Program-made: the position numbers and the translations under genes
Notes under the pieces: model-generated
Databases searched by the model: none
What the model saw: only the letters and a program-made list of their open reading frames with translations
What the model was told of the DNA's origin: nothing
Shown: in pieces, positions 17,820-26,347 of the stretch
How the letters are laid out: each line of letters begins with the position of its first letter
Position numbering within the stretch: the first letter of the stretch is position 1
Assembly: GCA_945888625.1 (NCBI GenBank)
Contig: CAMDAH010000004.1
Span: forward strand, 106,640-170,639
Source of the DNA: Chryseobacterium gleum
GTDB lineage: Bacteria > Bacteroidota > Bacteroidia > Flavobacteriales_D > Crocinitomicaceae
Direction: 5' to 3'
DNA: 64,000 bases

Positions 17820-18569
17820 ATGCAAACGAACTTTTTTAAATTATCCATTTGTTCTATTATGTTTTTTGTTTTGGCAAGTTGTGGACCAAAATCACCCGAT
17901 CAAAAAAATGGTATTGGGCCAAAAGAATTAAATGAAATTATAGACGAGATGGTTAAAAATAAAGAGATAGAAAAAGGTGTTGCAGACGATATTAAAACTA
18001 GATTTCAAGCGAAATCAAAACAAAATGAAAACCATAATAAACGTGAGTTAGCTACTAAAGAGGAAATTAAGGAAGCAATGAGCGTAAACAGTGTAAATTT
18101 GATGCAAGATATTCACTTTGATCGGAGTTTAGATTTAAACAAGTATATTGGAAAAAATTTATTAATTAAAAATTTATTGATTAAAAATATCAAAACTCTT
18201 GACATAGGGGAAGGTCAATTTGTTAAAGAAATCACTGCAATTCCATTTGACCCAAATAATAATTCATTTTTAACAGATAAAAATGAAAGTTACAAGTACA
18301 ATTATTCTGACATATATAACTCTGATTATGATACTGAGAATATTTATAAGAGTTTTAAATTTACATTGAGTTCGCCCGATCAAATGAAAAAAATAAATGC
18401 GCTTAAATGGGAAAGTATAGAAGATAATAATTTTACACATAAAATAGATGTATTTGTATCAAATTTCCAATACAGCAACATTGGCTTTACAGCCTTTACG
18501 GAGAAGGAAAATGACATGAAGGCAAAAAACATAACAATTAATTTAGAAAACGCTGAAATTATTAAATAA
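17820..18569 (+). CDS. Lipoprotein of unknown function
   Basis: 249 residues. A lipoprotein signal peptide ends in LASCGPK (Cys at about 21), so the mature protein is lipid-anchored. The next 60 residues are charged and helical (IDEMVKNKEIEKG). A short internal duplication gives LLIKNLLIKN (18158-18190). The second half is beta-rich with many Asn, Lys and Tyr. I do not recognise a family. The gene is monocistronic, with 238 bases before and 401 bases after it. Confidence 0.6.
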   Translation: MQTNFFKLSICSIMFFVLASCGPKSPDQKNGIGPKELNEIIDEMVKNKEIEKGVADDIKTRFQAKSKQNENHNKRELATKEEIKEAMSVNSVNLMQDIHFDRSLDLNKYIGKNLLIKNLLIKNIKTLDIGEGQFVKEITAIPFDPNNNSFLTDKNESYKYNYSDIYNSDYDTENIYKSFKFTLSSPDQMKKINALKWESIEDNNFTHKIDVFVSNFQYSNIGFTAFTEKENDMKAKNITINLENAEIIK

Positions 18570-18970
18570 GTTTTTCTTTCAGTAATTTTTAGATTTTCTT
18601 TTGGTTGTAATCAAAAACTGCATTATTCTACTTACTTAAACACTGGTTTATTTAAAACATTCCCATGCTCAAATCCAACGGATTAAAATCAATTACCCTA
18701 GTGATTTTTAGTTTTTTTGTCGAAAAAAACAATCACGTCGTTCTCTGAATGGGGGCATTGGGAAGTTAACTATTTTTATAAGTAGCATCCTTTTGTTAAA
18801 TCTTTAGAGCTGGTGCTTAACGTTAAATGTGAGTTAACTTATTCAATTTAAAATAACCTAAGCTGAAATACTACAAAGTACTTATGTAATTCCCTACCGT
18901 CCGTGTAAGTAAGTAAAGTAGACCGTTTTACACACCACCAATTTTAATTAATCGAAGAATTTATTTTTTA
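18570..18970. other. 401-base intergenic region without recognised genes
   Basis: Between the 249-residue lipoprotein gene and the stop of the convergent sortilin-like gene. No ORF, tRNA or strong hairpin followed by a T-run was found. AT-rich with short direct repeats such as GTAAGTAAGTAAAG near 18905. Confidence 0.4.
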
Positions 18971-21900
18971 CTACCGCACGATCAAAGGTTTATTCCAAAT
19001 TTGTGTTTTTCCTTCGATACATACCATATAAGTTCCTGCTTTGAGCGCGTGGAGCTGAATAACGAGTGTGCCCTCACCTTTTACTTCTTGAACCATCTTT
19101 CCGTTCATGTCCACTATTTTTACTTTTACAAGTGGCACGTTAGCAATGGTCAAAAGACCACCTCGCTGTATGGGATTTGGAAACATAGTCAGGTAGGATT
19201 CATTTTGCTCCACTATCCCTGATTGATTGTCAAGATTAACATTATCAATGTAAAGGTTATTGCCCCAGTCGCCAATATTACGAAATGCAATTTGCAAGTT
19301 AGCAACACCGTTAAATGTAGCCAAATTAATGCTATCCTTACGCCATTGGGTAGCACTTGGTGTAAAGAAACTTTGGATGTCTGGTGCTGTTGCTAAGGTG
19401 ACACCGCCATCCATATACAATTCTTGGTAAGTAAGACCACAGTCTGTTGAAGCTAGAATGATCAAGGTGTCTGAATAACCACCGCCCCAACGTGCATAGG
19501 CCACATCATAGGTCATGTAGGGATTTGCTGCAATCGTACTCGCATCAAAATTGACAATTAAGTCGTCAAAGCTGCCCTGGGAGTCATTATCGTAGTTGTT
19601 GAAAAGTGCCGACTTCGAAGAGTTTCCAAATCCACCTGCTGTGCTAGACAAGGTCCATGATGCGCCGTTGTCTTGATTGTCAACTGACCATCCATTGGGA
19701 ATGAAATTACCTTCAAAGTCTTCTTGAATTGCAGTAGGCAAAGCGTAAAAACTAACTTGCACATACAAACTGTCGATGTCGCTTTGGCCATTAGCATCGG
19801 TAACTTGTAAAACAGCTAAGTGTGAACCTGCTTGACTAAATAATACCGTTGGGTTTCTTTGTGTTGATGTCGCCGGGGATCCTGTTGGAAATGTCCAATT
19901 CCATTGTGCATTGGTGTGATTTAAATAGGAGTGATCTTCGAAATAAAAGGAATCTAAATCACAAATTCCTATCTGATCTAGTTTGTCCACGTTAATGCGT
20001 GCTATCGGAAAGCTCGGAGTTTCATTTAATTGGCTTTCCCAAATGCCCTTTCCATAGGAAGCTAATCGTATCTTGTTGTCTCTAAAAAATGGACGTAAAA
20101 TATTCCCGTTCGTAAAAGTGGGTAAACCAGCATTGTCTATTACCCAATTGGTCGTATTGTTTCTGTAATAAACAGCTTTGTTTGTCGCAGCATAAATTCC
20201 TCCATCTGTCCCTGGGATGTGAACTATGGATTGTATGCTTTCATTATTGAGAATGGAAGAAGATAAATTTGTCCATGTGGAACCGCCATCACTTGTTTTA
20301 AATGCTTTAAATCCATTTGAACCATCTGGGTAAGCAATCCATAAATTATTTGCGTTGGTAGGATCGATGGATAATACCATTCTTCTGCTGTTACCGGCTG
20401 GAATGAAGCATGTATTCCATGTAATACCGCCATCAATAGATTTCCAAAGTGTTCCAATATTTCCTGACGCTGGTTGTTGATTCACATATAAAATATTGGG
20501 ATTATTTGACCCTACTTCTATATAACGAACGCCATTGTTCACGTTCGTACCAAATGTATAGAGTAGGTTAAAAGAAGCACCCGCATCCGTTGTTTTCCAT
20601 ATTGCATTTTCTTTTCCTAAATAACCAATGCTGTAACAATTGGGATGAAATTCAAATTCACTTGATTCGGCCGCATAATAGCTTTCGTTAGGAGCCATTC
20701 CAAATGGTGTTCCGGTAATTGGGTCTGCAAGTTGTAAGGGAATAAATTTTCCGCCTATATCTGAATAATAGGTTTTTCGATTTATCCCAGGATTAACGTA
20801 TCCTGTGGGTGCTTCTCCACCTCCTAATTCTAAAAAATTTCCACTGCCATAATTTTCATGATAAGCTAAGTTTCCATTGTGGTACAATCCTCCGACCAAT
20901 ACATCTTCATTCCATCCGCTTCCAAATCCCCAGTAATCGGATCCGTGTACGCCCGACATTTTAAAAAGGAATTGCGAAGTGAAAAAATCATTGGATTTAT
21001 AGATTCCTCCATCGGTGGAAATCCAAGTAGTATTTCCAATCACTCGAAAGTCCTGGTTGTCGACGTGTAGGCCCAAAGGACCGCCAACATACCCCGAAAC
21101 AGATGCGAAAGTTTGTCCTCCGTTGGTCGAACGGTAGAGGTTCAAGCCACCAATCAAGATTTCGTCTGCGTTGGTAGGCGATGCCGTAATGGCACAATTA
21201 TAAAATCCTTGGTGATACAGCCAAGTGGCCCAACCAATGGCTAAGTTGATATGGGTAGCATCGTAAGGTCCGCCGTCAATTCCGCTGGGATTACTCCAAG
21301 TTGTTCCACTGTCATCGCTTTTATAGATCCCAATAAAGCCATAATCATTGGCTTTTGCTTCCCCAATTAAATAAACATATATTCGATTTGGATTGGCAGG
21401 TGTTACAGCAATTCTGGCGCCTCCGTCATTTCTCGCTGGATCTGTTGAATTGTACCAGCCAGCCGACTGAATGGTCCACGTAGCGCCAAAATCAGTAGAT
21501 TTAAAGAATTCGCATTTAATGAGTGCGCTGTTATTCTTCACGCAGTACATTTCGCTGTTGCTATTGGCTTTACATTTAATATCATAGCAGGCAGTCGTGT
21601 ATAATTGCGTCCAATTGGCGCCGCCATCAGTAGAGCGGTATAGACCTTTATCCGTTGCCGCGAAAACTAGTTGTTCATTCCCTGGGTTGATAAGGATTTC
21701 GTTTACACCAAAATTGGTTTGGGGTAGGACATTGGTCCAAGAAGCGCCGCCATCAGTAGAACGAAAAACACCTTTGTTTCCACCTGCAAAAACCATTAAA
21801 GGATTGGTAGGACTTATTTCAACAGCAGTGACACCGCTTCCAAAATCGAGTGTCATGGAGCTGTGCGTCCAATTTTGACCACCGTCTGTACTTTTGTAAA

Positions 21901-22369
21901 CTTCACCTGGTTCCGTTCCACAAAACATGAAATTAGGTTGCGCCAAGCATTGATCGACAGCATACACATTCGTTTGACCAGAGCCTTGCGTATTATTTTC
22001 TTGATAATTGGTAATTGGACCAACAACTGACCAATTCGAACTCTTGTTAACGCTTTGTTTGTGTAAATAAGTTTGGTCGATTAGCGCTTGTTCTTCCGGT
22101 GAATAAACGATAGGAAAACCTTGGTCGTCTAGTTGAGCAATGTACTTTCGTTTCCATCTTTTAAAATATTGCGTATGGTAATTTTTTTCAAAAGAATTAG
22201 CTCTGTAATATTCCGTGTAGAGTGTAGATATCTCAAGCACATTTGGATGCTCCCCATACATTTTTTGCGCCCATAAGGGTAGGCTAGCAATTTCTGTAGC
22301 GGAGGGGATTTGTTGCGCTTTGCAAACGAAAGTAACAGTCAATAGACAAATTAAGACAAGCAATTTCAT
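18971..22369 (-). CDS. Large secreted VPS10/sortilin-like beta-propeller with PKD domain and T9SS type A tail
   Basis: 1132 residues. A signal peptide (1-18) is followed by a region with many Asp-box motifs of the form STDGGxxW (for example STDGGQNWTH, STDGGASWTN, STDGGANWTQ), which form a sialidase/VPS10-type propeller to about residue 760. Then comes a PKD-like domain (about 785-870), a MAM/jelly-roll-like domain (about 890-1045), and a C-terminal sorting domain starting LTMFPNPIQRGG and ending GKTQIWNKPLIV, which is the type A T9SS signal. The protein is therefore exported across the outer membrane and probably attached to the surface or released. Asp-boxes do not prove sialidase activity; no catalytic Arg triad was checked. 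Confidence 0.85.
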   Translation of the reverse strand: MKLLVLICLLTVTFVCKAQQIPSATEIASLPLWAQKMYGEHPNVLEISTLYTEYYRANSFEKNYHTQYFKRWKRKYIAQLDDQGFPIVYSPEEQALIDQTYLHKQSVNKSSNWSVVGPITNYQENNTQGSGQTNVYAVDQCLAQPNFMFCGTEPGEVYKSTDGGQNWTHSSMTLDFGSGVTAVEISPTNPLMVFAGGNKGVFRSTDGGASWTNVLPQTNFGVNEILINPGNEQLVFAATDKGLYRSTDGGANWTQLYTTACYDIKCKANSNSEMYCVKNNSALIKCEFFKSTDFGATWTIQSAGWYNSTDPARNDGGARIAVTPANPNRIYVYLIGEAKANDYGFIGIYKSDDSGTTWSNPSGIDGGPYDATHINLAIGWATWLYHQGFYNCAITASPTNADEILIGGLNLYRSTNGGQTFASVSGYVGGPLGLHVDNQDFRVIGNTTWISTDGGIYKSNDFFTSQFLFKMSGVHGSDYWGFGSGWNEDVLVGGLYHNGNLAYHENYGSGNFLELGGGEAPTGYVNPGINRKTYYSDIGGKFIPLQLADPITGTPFGMAPNESYYAAESSEFEFHPNCYSIGYLGKENAIWKTTDAGASFNLLYTFGTNVNNGVRYIEVGSNNPNILYVNQQPASGNIGTLWKSIDGGITWNTCFIPAGNSRRMVLSIDPTNANNLWIAYPDGSNGFKAFKTSDGGSTWTNLSSSILNNESIQSIVHIPGTDGGIYAATNKAVYYRNNTTNWVIDNAGLPTFTNGNILRPFFRDNKIRLASYGKGIWESQLNETPSFPIARINVDKLDQIGICDLDSFYFEDHSYLNHTNAQWNWTFPTGSPATSTQRNPTVLFSQAGSHLAVLQVTDANGQSDIDSLYVQVSFYALPTAIQEDFEGNFIPNGWSVDNQDNGASWTLSSTAGGFGNSSKSALFNNYDNDSQGSFDDLIVNFDASTIAANPYMTYDVAYARWGGGYSDTLIILASTDCGLTYQELYMDGGVTLATAPDIQSFFTPSATQWRKDSINLATFNGVANLQIAFRNIGDWGNNLYIDNVNLDNQSGIVEQNESYLTMFPNPIQRGGLLTIANVPLVKVKIVDMNGKMVQEVKGEGTLVIQLHALKAGTYMVCIEGKTQIWNKPLIVR

Positions 22370-22514
22370 AGTACTATTTTAGGAGCTAAAGATAAATAAA
22401 ACTTCATTATTGGATTTTTTTTATTTAGAATTAATTATAATGACACTAATTAATTAGTTAAATTTATGGGTAAAATTATTAGTTGAAGAATTCAAAGAAT
22501 TAATTAAAAAACAG

Positions 22515-22522
22515 TACATTTG
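22515..22522 (+). promoter_or_regulatory. Promoter -7 element (TACATTTG) upstream of the DUF6150-type gene
   Basis: Perfect TAnnTTTG match on the plus strand, 110 bases before the ATG at 22633. A 5' UTR of about 100 bases would follow. No good -33 element at the expected distance. Confidence 0.35.
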
Positions 22523-22632
22523 ATTATAATTAAAAAAGTGGAGACTAGAAACCATTCCGCAGTTACGGAAAAAAAAAACAGCGAGTAATCCGATAATCGA
22601 TAAGAGTAGGAATAAAATTTAAAAATTATAAT

Positions 22633-22968
22633 ATGAGAAATTTATTGATTTTAGCAACTATGTTGCTCACGTTTGGGTTTGCTAATGCACAGAAAATATT
22701 TAGTGTTTCAAATCAAGCTTATGCTGATGTTAAAGTATTTGTTGTGGATAATCAAGCCTACGCAGATTTATTGGTTTATAAAGTATCCAATCAAGCTTAT
22801 GCAGGGAAAAATGATGGTAAATGGTACTTCGTAGATAATCAAGCATACGCTGACAAGAAAATATTTTTCGTGAGTAATCAAGCCTATGCAGATTTAAAAA
22901 TATTTTTTGTAGATAATCAAGCTTATGCCGGTTGGAAAAATTCCGCTAAGAAAAGTTTGATGTATTAA
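22633..22968 (+). CDS. Secreted repeat protein, DUF6150-like, six NQAYA repeats
   Basis: 111 residues. A signal peptide (about 1-19, ending NAQ) is followed by six copies of the motif NQAYA, each preceded by Ser or Asp in strict alternation (SN, DN, SN, DN, SN, DN). Spacing is 13, 13, 16, 13, 13 residues, so the mature protein is two triplets joined by a longer KNDGKWYFV segment. Between motifs are short beta-strands such as DVKVFVVD and LKIFFVD. The repeats use different synonymous codons, so they are old and kept by selection on the protein. This layout agrees with the DUF6150 family of small beta-repeat proteins as I recall it. Function unknown. Short basic C-terminus. Confidence 0.75.
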   Translation: MRNLLILATMLLTFGFANAQKIFSVSNQAYADVKVFVVDNQAYADLLVYKVSNQAYAGKNDGKWYFVDNQAYADKKIFFVSNQAYADLKIFFVDNQAYAGWKNSAKKSLMY

Positions 22969-23032
22969 ACTAGAGGATTCGAACGTGAAATTACAATCAT
23001 TTGAGTGAAGATTGGTGTCCAACCTTCTATAT

Positions 23033-24034
23033 CTAAACTCTAACCTTTGATATCCTCAGAATTCTCCCATTGGTACTCGAAACATAAACATATTCCTTGT
23101 CCGAACAAATGCTGAAACAATTTTCCTTGCTTAGTTGGACCCAAGTTGTTCCATCGTCCTTCGAATAATCGATTCCATTGGTTCCGCACGAATAATAAAC
23201 GCCATCTGTATAATAAACGCAGGAACGGTATCCGAAGGGTCCACTAGTGGAAGTGTTCCAAGTGATTCCGCCATCTTTGGTGATGAAACAAACATTTTCA
23301 CGTGAATTCGGCGCAAGGTAATCTCCGCCCACTACGATTCCGTTGCTAGTGTCTTTCATGGCTAATGAAAAAGCACCGCTTGCATTACTTTTCTTAAAAG
23401 GAAGTTCGCTTTGAATCCACGTAAGACCTTTGTCTTTGCTCATAAAAAAGCGCGAATTTTCTCCTCCAGAAACAAAACAATATACCCCATTGCTAATTTG
23501 TACGGTACTGCCACTGGCAGCAAATCCAGCTTCTCCATCGAAAGAGGGAAGAGCAGGGGTGATTCTCTCCCAATGTTTCAAATCGTTTGAATGAAATAAA
23601 GAAAATATATTTGCAACTGGATCGCCCATCACGAATGCCTCTTTATTTTCTATAGCCATTCCATCAAGAAATAACTGTGGTTCTAATTCTAAAGTGATTA
23701 AAGGAATCAGTTTCACAGATCTTCCATGGCATCTTAACTTAAGTATGATGCTGTAGTCGGCGCTTTGCATTGCATAAATTGAATTCTTGTGAAGCGCAAT
23801 ATCCCTGATTTCAGGAAAGGTATCCTTCGGATTAAGCGATTTGCTTTTTCCATTTTTAAGATGGTATCGTATTACTTCTCCATTGTTATTGCCTAGATAA
23901 ATAAAGTGGCCTTTTATTGCTATACCTCTCGCATGTATCGGTTTATTGCAATATTGCAATATTGCAATTTCTTGTGCGAAGTAAAATGGCGAATAAAGAC
24001 AGGCAAAAAGAATGAATAGGTATTTTATCATCAT
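23033..24034 (-). CDS. Secreted beta-propeller protein with BNR-like repeats
   Basis: 333 residues, with a signal peptide (about 1-20, ending YFAQ). Repeated blade-like motifs occur: MSKDKGLTWIQ, ITKDGGITWNT and YSKDDGTTWVQ. These are Asp-box (BNR) repeats; the protein resembles the YCF48-like / photosystem-stability-type propellers often annotated in Bacteroidota. No sorting tail is visible, so it probably stays in the periplasm. Just after the signal peptide the DNA carries three tandem copies of the palindrome ATTGCAAT (23945-23968). Function unknown. Confidence 0.65.
   Translation of the reverse strand: MMIKYLFILFACLYSPFYFAQEIAILQYCNKPIHARGIAIKGHFIYLGNNNGEVIRYHLKNGKSKSLNPKDTFPEIRDIALHKNSIYAMQSADYSIILKLRCHGRSVKLIPLITLELEPQLFLDGMAIENKEAFVMGDPVANIFSLFHSNDLKHWERITPALPSFDGEAGFAASGSTVQISNGVYCFVSGGENSRFFMSKDKGLTWIQSELPFKKSNASGAFSLAMKDTSNGIVVGGDYLAPNSRENVCFITKDGGITWNTSTSGPFGYRSCVYYTDGVYYSCGTNGIDYSKDDGTTWVQLSKENCFSICSDKEYVYVSSTNGRILRISKVRV
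23945..23968. repeat. Three tandem copies of the palindromic 8-mer ATTGCAAT inside a secreted-protein gene
   Basis: Exact 8-base unit repeated three times, each unit its own reverse complement. It falls at about codons 23-30 of the gene at 23033-24034, directly after the signal peptide. Gain or loss of one unit would change the frame. Confidence 0.7.
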
Positions 24035-24061
24035 TGAAATCTAGGATATATGAAAGTTACA

Positions 24062-24976
24062 TTATCTAAATTGCTCATTAAAGCGTTTTTCTTGTTCTAT
24101 TCTTAAGGCGTCAAGATCCTCAGGCAACTCTCTTTTCCATCGTTTGTGCGACCACATCCACAAGTGGGGATTTTTTCTGATTTGCTCTTCCAATAACTCA
24201 GAGTGCTGTTGGGTGATTGCTCCCCACTTTAGTTTCTTTGGACTGTCAGTTAGTAAGGTAAGTGTCATTTCATAATAACCATAACGCACTTTTTCGATGT
24301 TAAAATAGACAACTGCTAGGTCATACGTATTTGCCAATGCTTCGGTCCCGAATTGAACCGCTGTCTGCTGATTCAGAAAGTTCATCCAATAACTTTTATG
24401 TGTATCTCCTGGACTTTGATCCCCGAGCATGAGCATGGTGTATGGATTTTTTTCTTCCGCTAAAGCTTCTTTGTAATTTTTAGAATGAATGACTTTCAAT
24501 CCAAAGCGTTCTCTTTTATTATTAATGGCTTGCCCCCAAAATTTATTGCTCATAGGCATTCCTAAACCAAACGCTTTTCCATCAAATTGAAAGGCTTGAC
24601 TGGTAATTAACCACTCCCAATTTCCATAATGACCTCCAATTAAAATCACACTTTTTTTGTTTTTTAATAAATCATTAACTAATTCAGGATTAGTGATTTT
24701 AAATCGTTTACTTAATTCTATTTTTGAAATAGTTAGGTTTTTGATTCCTTCCACAATTACCTGACTGAGGTGATAATAAAAGGCTTGCACAATAAATGCT
24801 TGTTCTTTTGCTGATTTGTCAGGAAAGCTGTTTTGAATGTTTTGTTTGACTACATTTTTTCGGTAGGAAATAACATAGTAACAAAGGAAATAAATAATAG
24901 GACTTAGTCCGTATAATAGGTATAGGGGCAAGTAGGATAGGGGCAAGACGATAAGATAATAGCAAATTTTATTCAT
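24062..24976 (-). CDS. Lipid A-type lauroyl/myristoyl acyltransferase family (LpxL/HtrB-like)
   Basis: I chose the ATG at 24976 (MNKICYYL), which overlaps the upstream rarA stop by 8 bases; an ATG at 25018 would add 14 residues that do not look like the family start. About 304 residues: one N-terminal membrane helix pair (about 5-45), then the acyltransferase motif GGHYGNWEW with the catalytic His and acidic residue in H-x4-E form (about residue 120), and the later segment GDQSPGD. The family adds a secondary acyl chain to lipid A precursors at the inner membrane. The substrate in this organism is not certain. Co-transcribed with rarA by overlap. Confidence 0.85.
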   Translation of the reverse strand: MNKICYYLIVLPLSYLPLYLLYGLSPIIYFLCYYVISYRKNVVKQNIQNSFPDKSAKEQAFIVQAFYYHLSQVIVEGIKNLTISKIELSKRFKITNPELVNDLLKNKKSVILIGGHYGNWEWLITSQAFQFDGKAFGLGMPMSNKFWGQAINNKRERFGLKVIHSKNYKEALAEEKNPYTMLMLGDQSPGDTHKSYWMNFLNQQTAVQFGTEALANTYDLAVVYFNIEKVRYGYYEMTLTLLTDSPKKLKWGAITQQHSELLEEQIRKNPHLWMWSHKRWKRELPEDLDALRIEQEKRFNEQFR

Positions 24977-26255
24977 TACTGTATTTATCTCTCCAGTTAC
25001 GACGAATTTCTTTTTCAATATCTTGTTCTTTTTGACTGCTTCCCGCCTTGAAAAAGTTTAGGCCTTTGATTTCTTCCGGCATAAATTCCTGCTCTTTGAA
25101 GTTTCCCGGGTAATTATGGGAATAATAATAACCTATGCCATATCCTAGTTCTTTCATTAGTGAAGAGGAGGCATTTCGCAAGGGTAAAGGTATTGCAAGA
25201 TTACCAGTTGACTGTACTAATTCCTGCGCTTTATTGATGGCTAAATAGGAAGCATTACCTTTTGGTGATGAAGCAAGGTAAATGGTACATTGTGCTAAAA
25301 TAATACGTGCTTCGGGAAAACCAATTGTTTCGACAGCTTGAAAGCAATTATTAGCCATTAATAGTGCGTTGGGATTGGCTAATCCGATGTCTTCCGATGC
25401 GGCAACGAGCAGTCTTCTCGCGATAAATTTCGGATCTTCACCTCCTTCAATCATTCTTGCCAACCAGTAAATGGCCGCATTGGGATCACTTCCTCTAATG
25501 GATTTGATAAAAGCGGAAATAATGTCGTAGTGTTGTTCGCCGTCTTTATCGTAGCGTATAAAGCTTTGCTGAACGTTTTGGTGGACGATTTCATCCGTTA
25601 TTTCGATATGTTTTTCTTGCTGAAAGGTGCCCACAATCAATTCGAAAATAGTTAGAAGTTTTCGGGCATCGCCTCCTGAAATCATCAATAAAGCATTGAG
25701 TTCAGTTAGTTTAAATGACTTTGACTGAAGGAAACTATCACTTTCGATGGCACGCTCTAACAAACTGATTAAGTCCTTTTTAGTATGTTCTTTCAAAGTG
25801 TAGACTTGACAACGAGATAGAAGAGCAGAAATGACTTCAAAAGATGGGTTTTCAGTAGTTGCGCCAATTAAGGTAATGGTTCCTTTTTCGACAGCACCTA
25901 ATAGTGAGTCCTGCTGAGATTTTGAAAAGCGATGAATTTCATCAATAAACAGAATAGTGCCTTTTTCTTGGAACATGCCTGCGTTTTCAACGCGTTGTAT
26001 TACTTCTCGAACATCCTTTACTCCGGAGGATATGGCTGAAAGAGATTGAAAAGGTCGATTAAGGTGTTTAGCAATGAGGTGTGCTAATGTGGTTTTTCCT
26101 ACTCCTGGCGGCCCCCACAAAATCATTGATGGCACCATTCCACCTTCTAAAGCTTTGCGAAGAGAAGCATCGGGACTTAATAAATGTTCTTGACCAATGT
26201 ATTCATCTAATTTTTTAGGTCGCATACGTTCAGCAAGCGGTGTGGCAGTATTCAT
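24969..26255 (-). CDS. rarA: Replication-associated recombination protein A (RarA/MgsA AAA+ ATPase)
   Basis: 428 residues. Walker A GPPGVGKTT (about 48-56), Walker B ILFIDEIHRF (about 100-109), sensor 1 GATTENPSF, and the C-terminal MgsA segments (SIRGSDPNAAIYWLARM) are complete. RarA acts at stalled replication forks in the cytoplasm. Length is normal for the family. It starts a two-gene transcript with the acyltransferase downstream. The rpsA terminator lies just upstream, so it probably has its own promoter in the 50 bases before the ATG. Confidence 0.95.
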   Translation of the reverse strand: MNTATPLAERMRPKKLDEYIGQEHLLSPDASLRKALEGGMVPSMILWGPPGVGKTTLAHLIAKHLNRPFQSLSAISSGVKDVREVIQRVENAGMFQEKGTILFIDEIHRFSKSQQDSLLGAVEKGTITLIGATTENPSFEVISALLSRCQVYTLKEHTKKDLISLLERAIESDSFLQSKSFKLTELNALLMISGGDARKLLTIFELIVGTFQQEKHIEITDEIVHQNVQQSFIRYDKDGEQHYDIISAFIKSIRGSDPNAAIYWLARMIEGGEDPKFIARRLLVAASEDIGLANPNALLMANNCFQAVETIGFPEARIILAQCTIYLASSPKGNASYLAINKAQELVQSTGNLAIPLPLRNASSSLMKELGYGIGYYYSHNYPGNFKEQEFMPEEIKGLNFFKAGSSQKEQDIEKEIRRNWRDKYSNE

Positions 26256-26300
26256 AGGGTAAATTTAATGGCAATCGATCATTAATTGACAATTAACGAC

Positions 26301-26327
26301 AAAAAAAAAGAGGTCCGAGGACCTCTT
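26301..26327 (-). terminator. Rho-independent terminator of rpsA
   Basis: On the minus strand, AAGAGGTCC and GGACCTCTT form a 9-bp perfect stem with a two-base loop, followed by a T-run of about nine. It starts 21 bases after the rpsA stop. Confidence 0.9.
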
Positions 26328-26347
26328 AATGTTTTGGGAAAGCAAAT

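Noticed and set aside
18971..22369. Active sialidase
   Set aside because: Asp-boxes are present but they occur in many propellers; no catalytic Arg triad or Tyr was identified.
22633..22968. Ice-binding or antifreeze protein
   Set aside because: Regular repeats suggested this, but the motif lacks the Thr-x-Thr type pattern; the DUF6150-like reading fits better.
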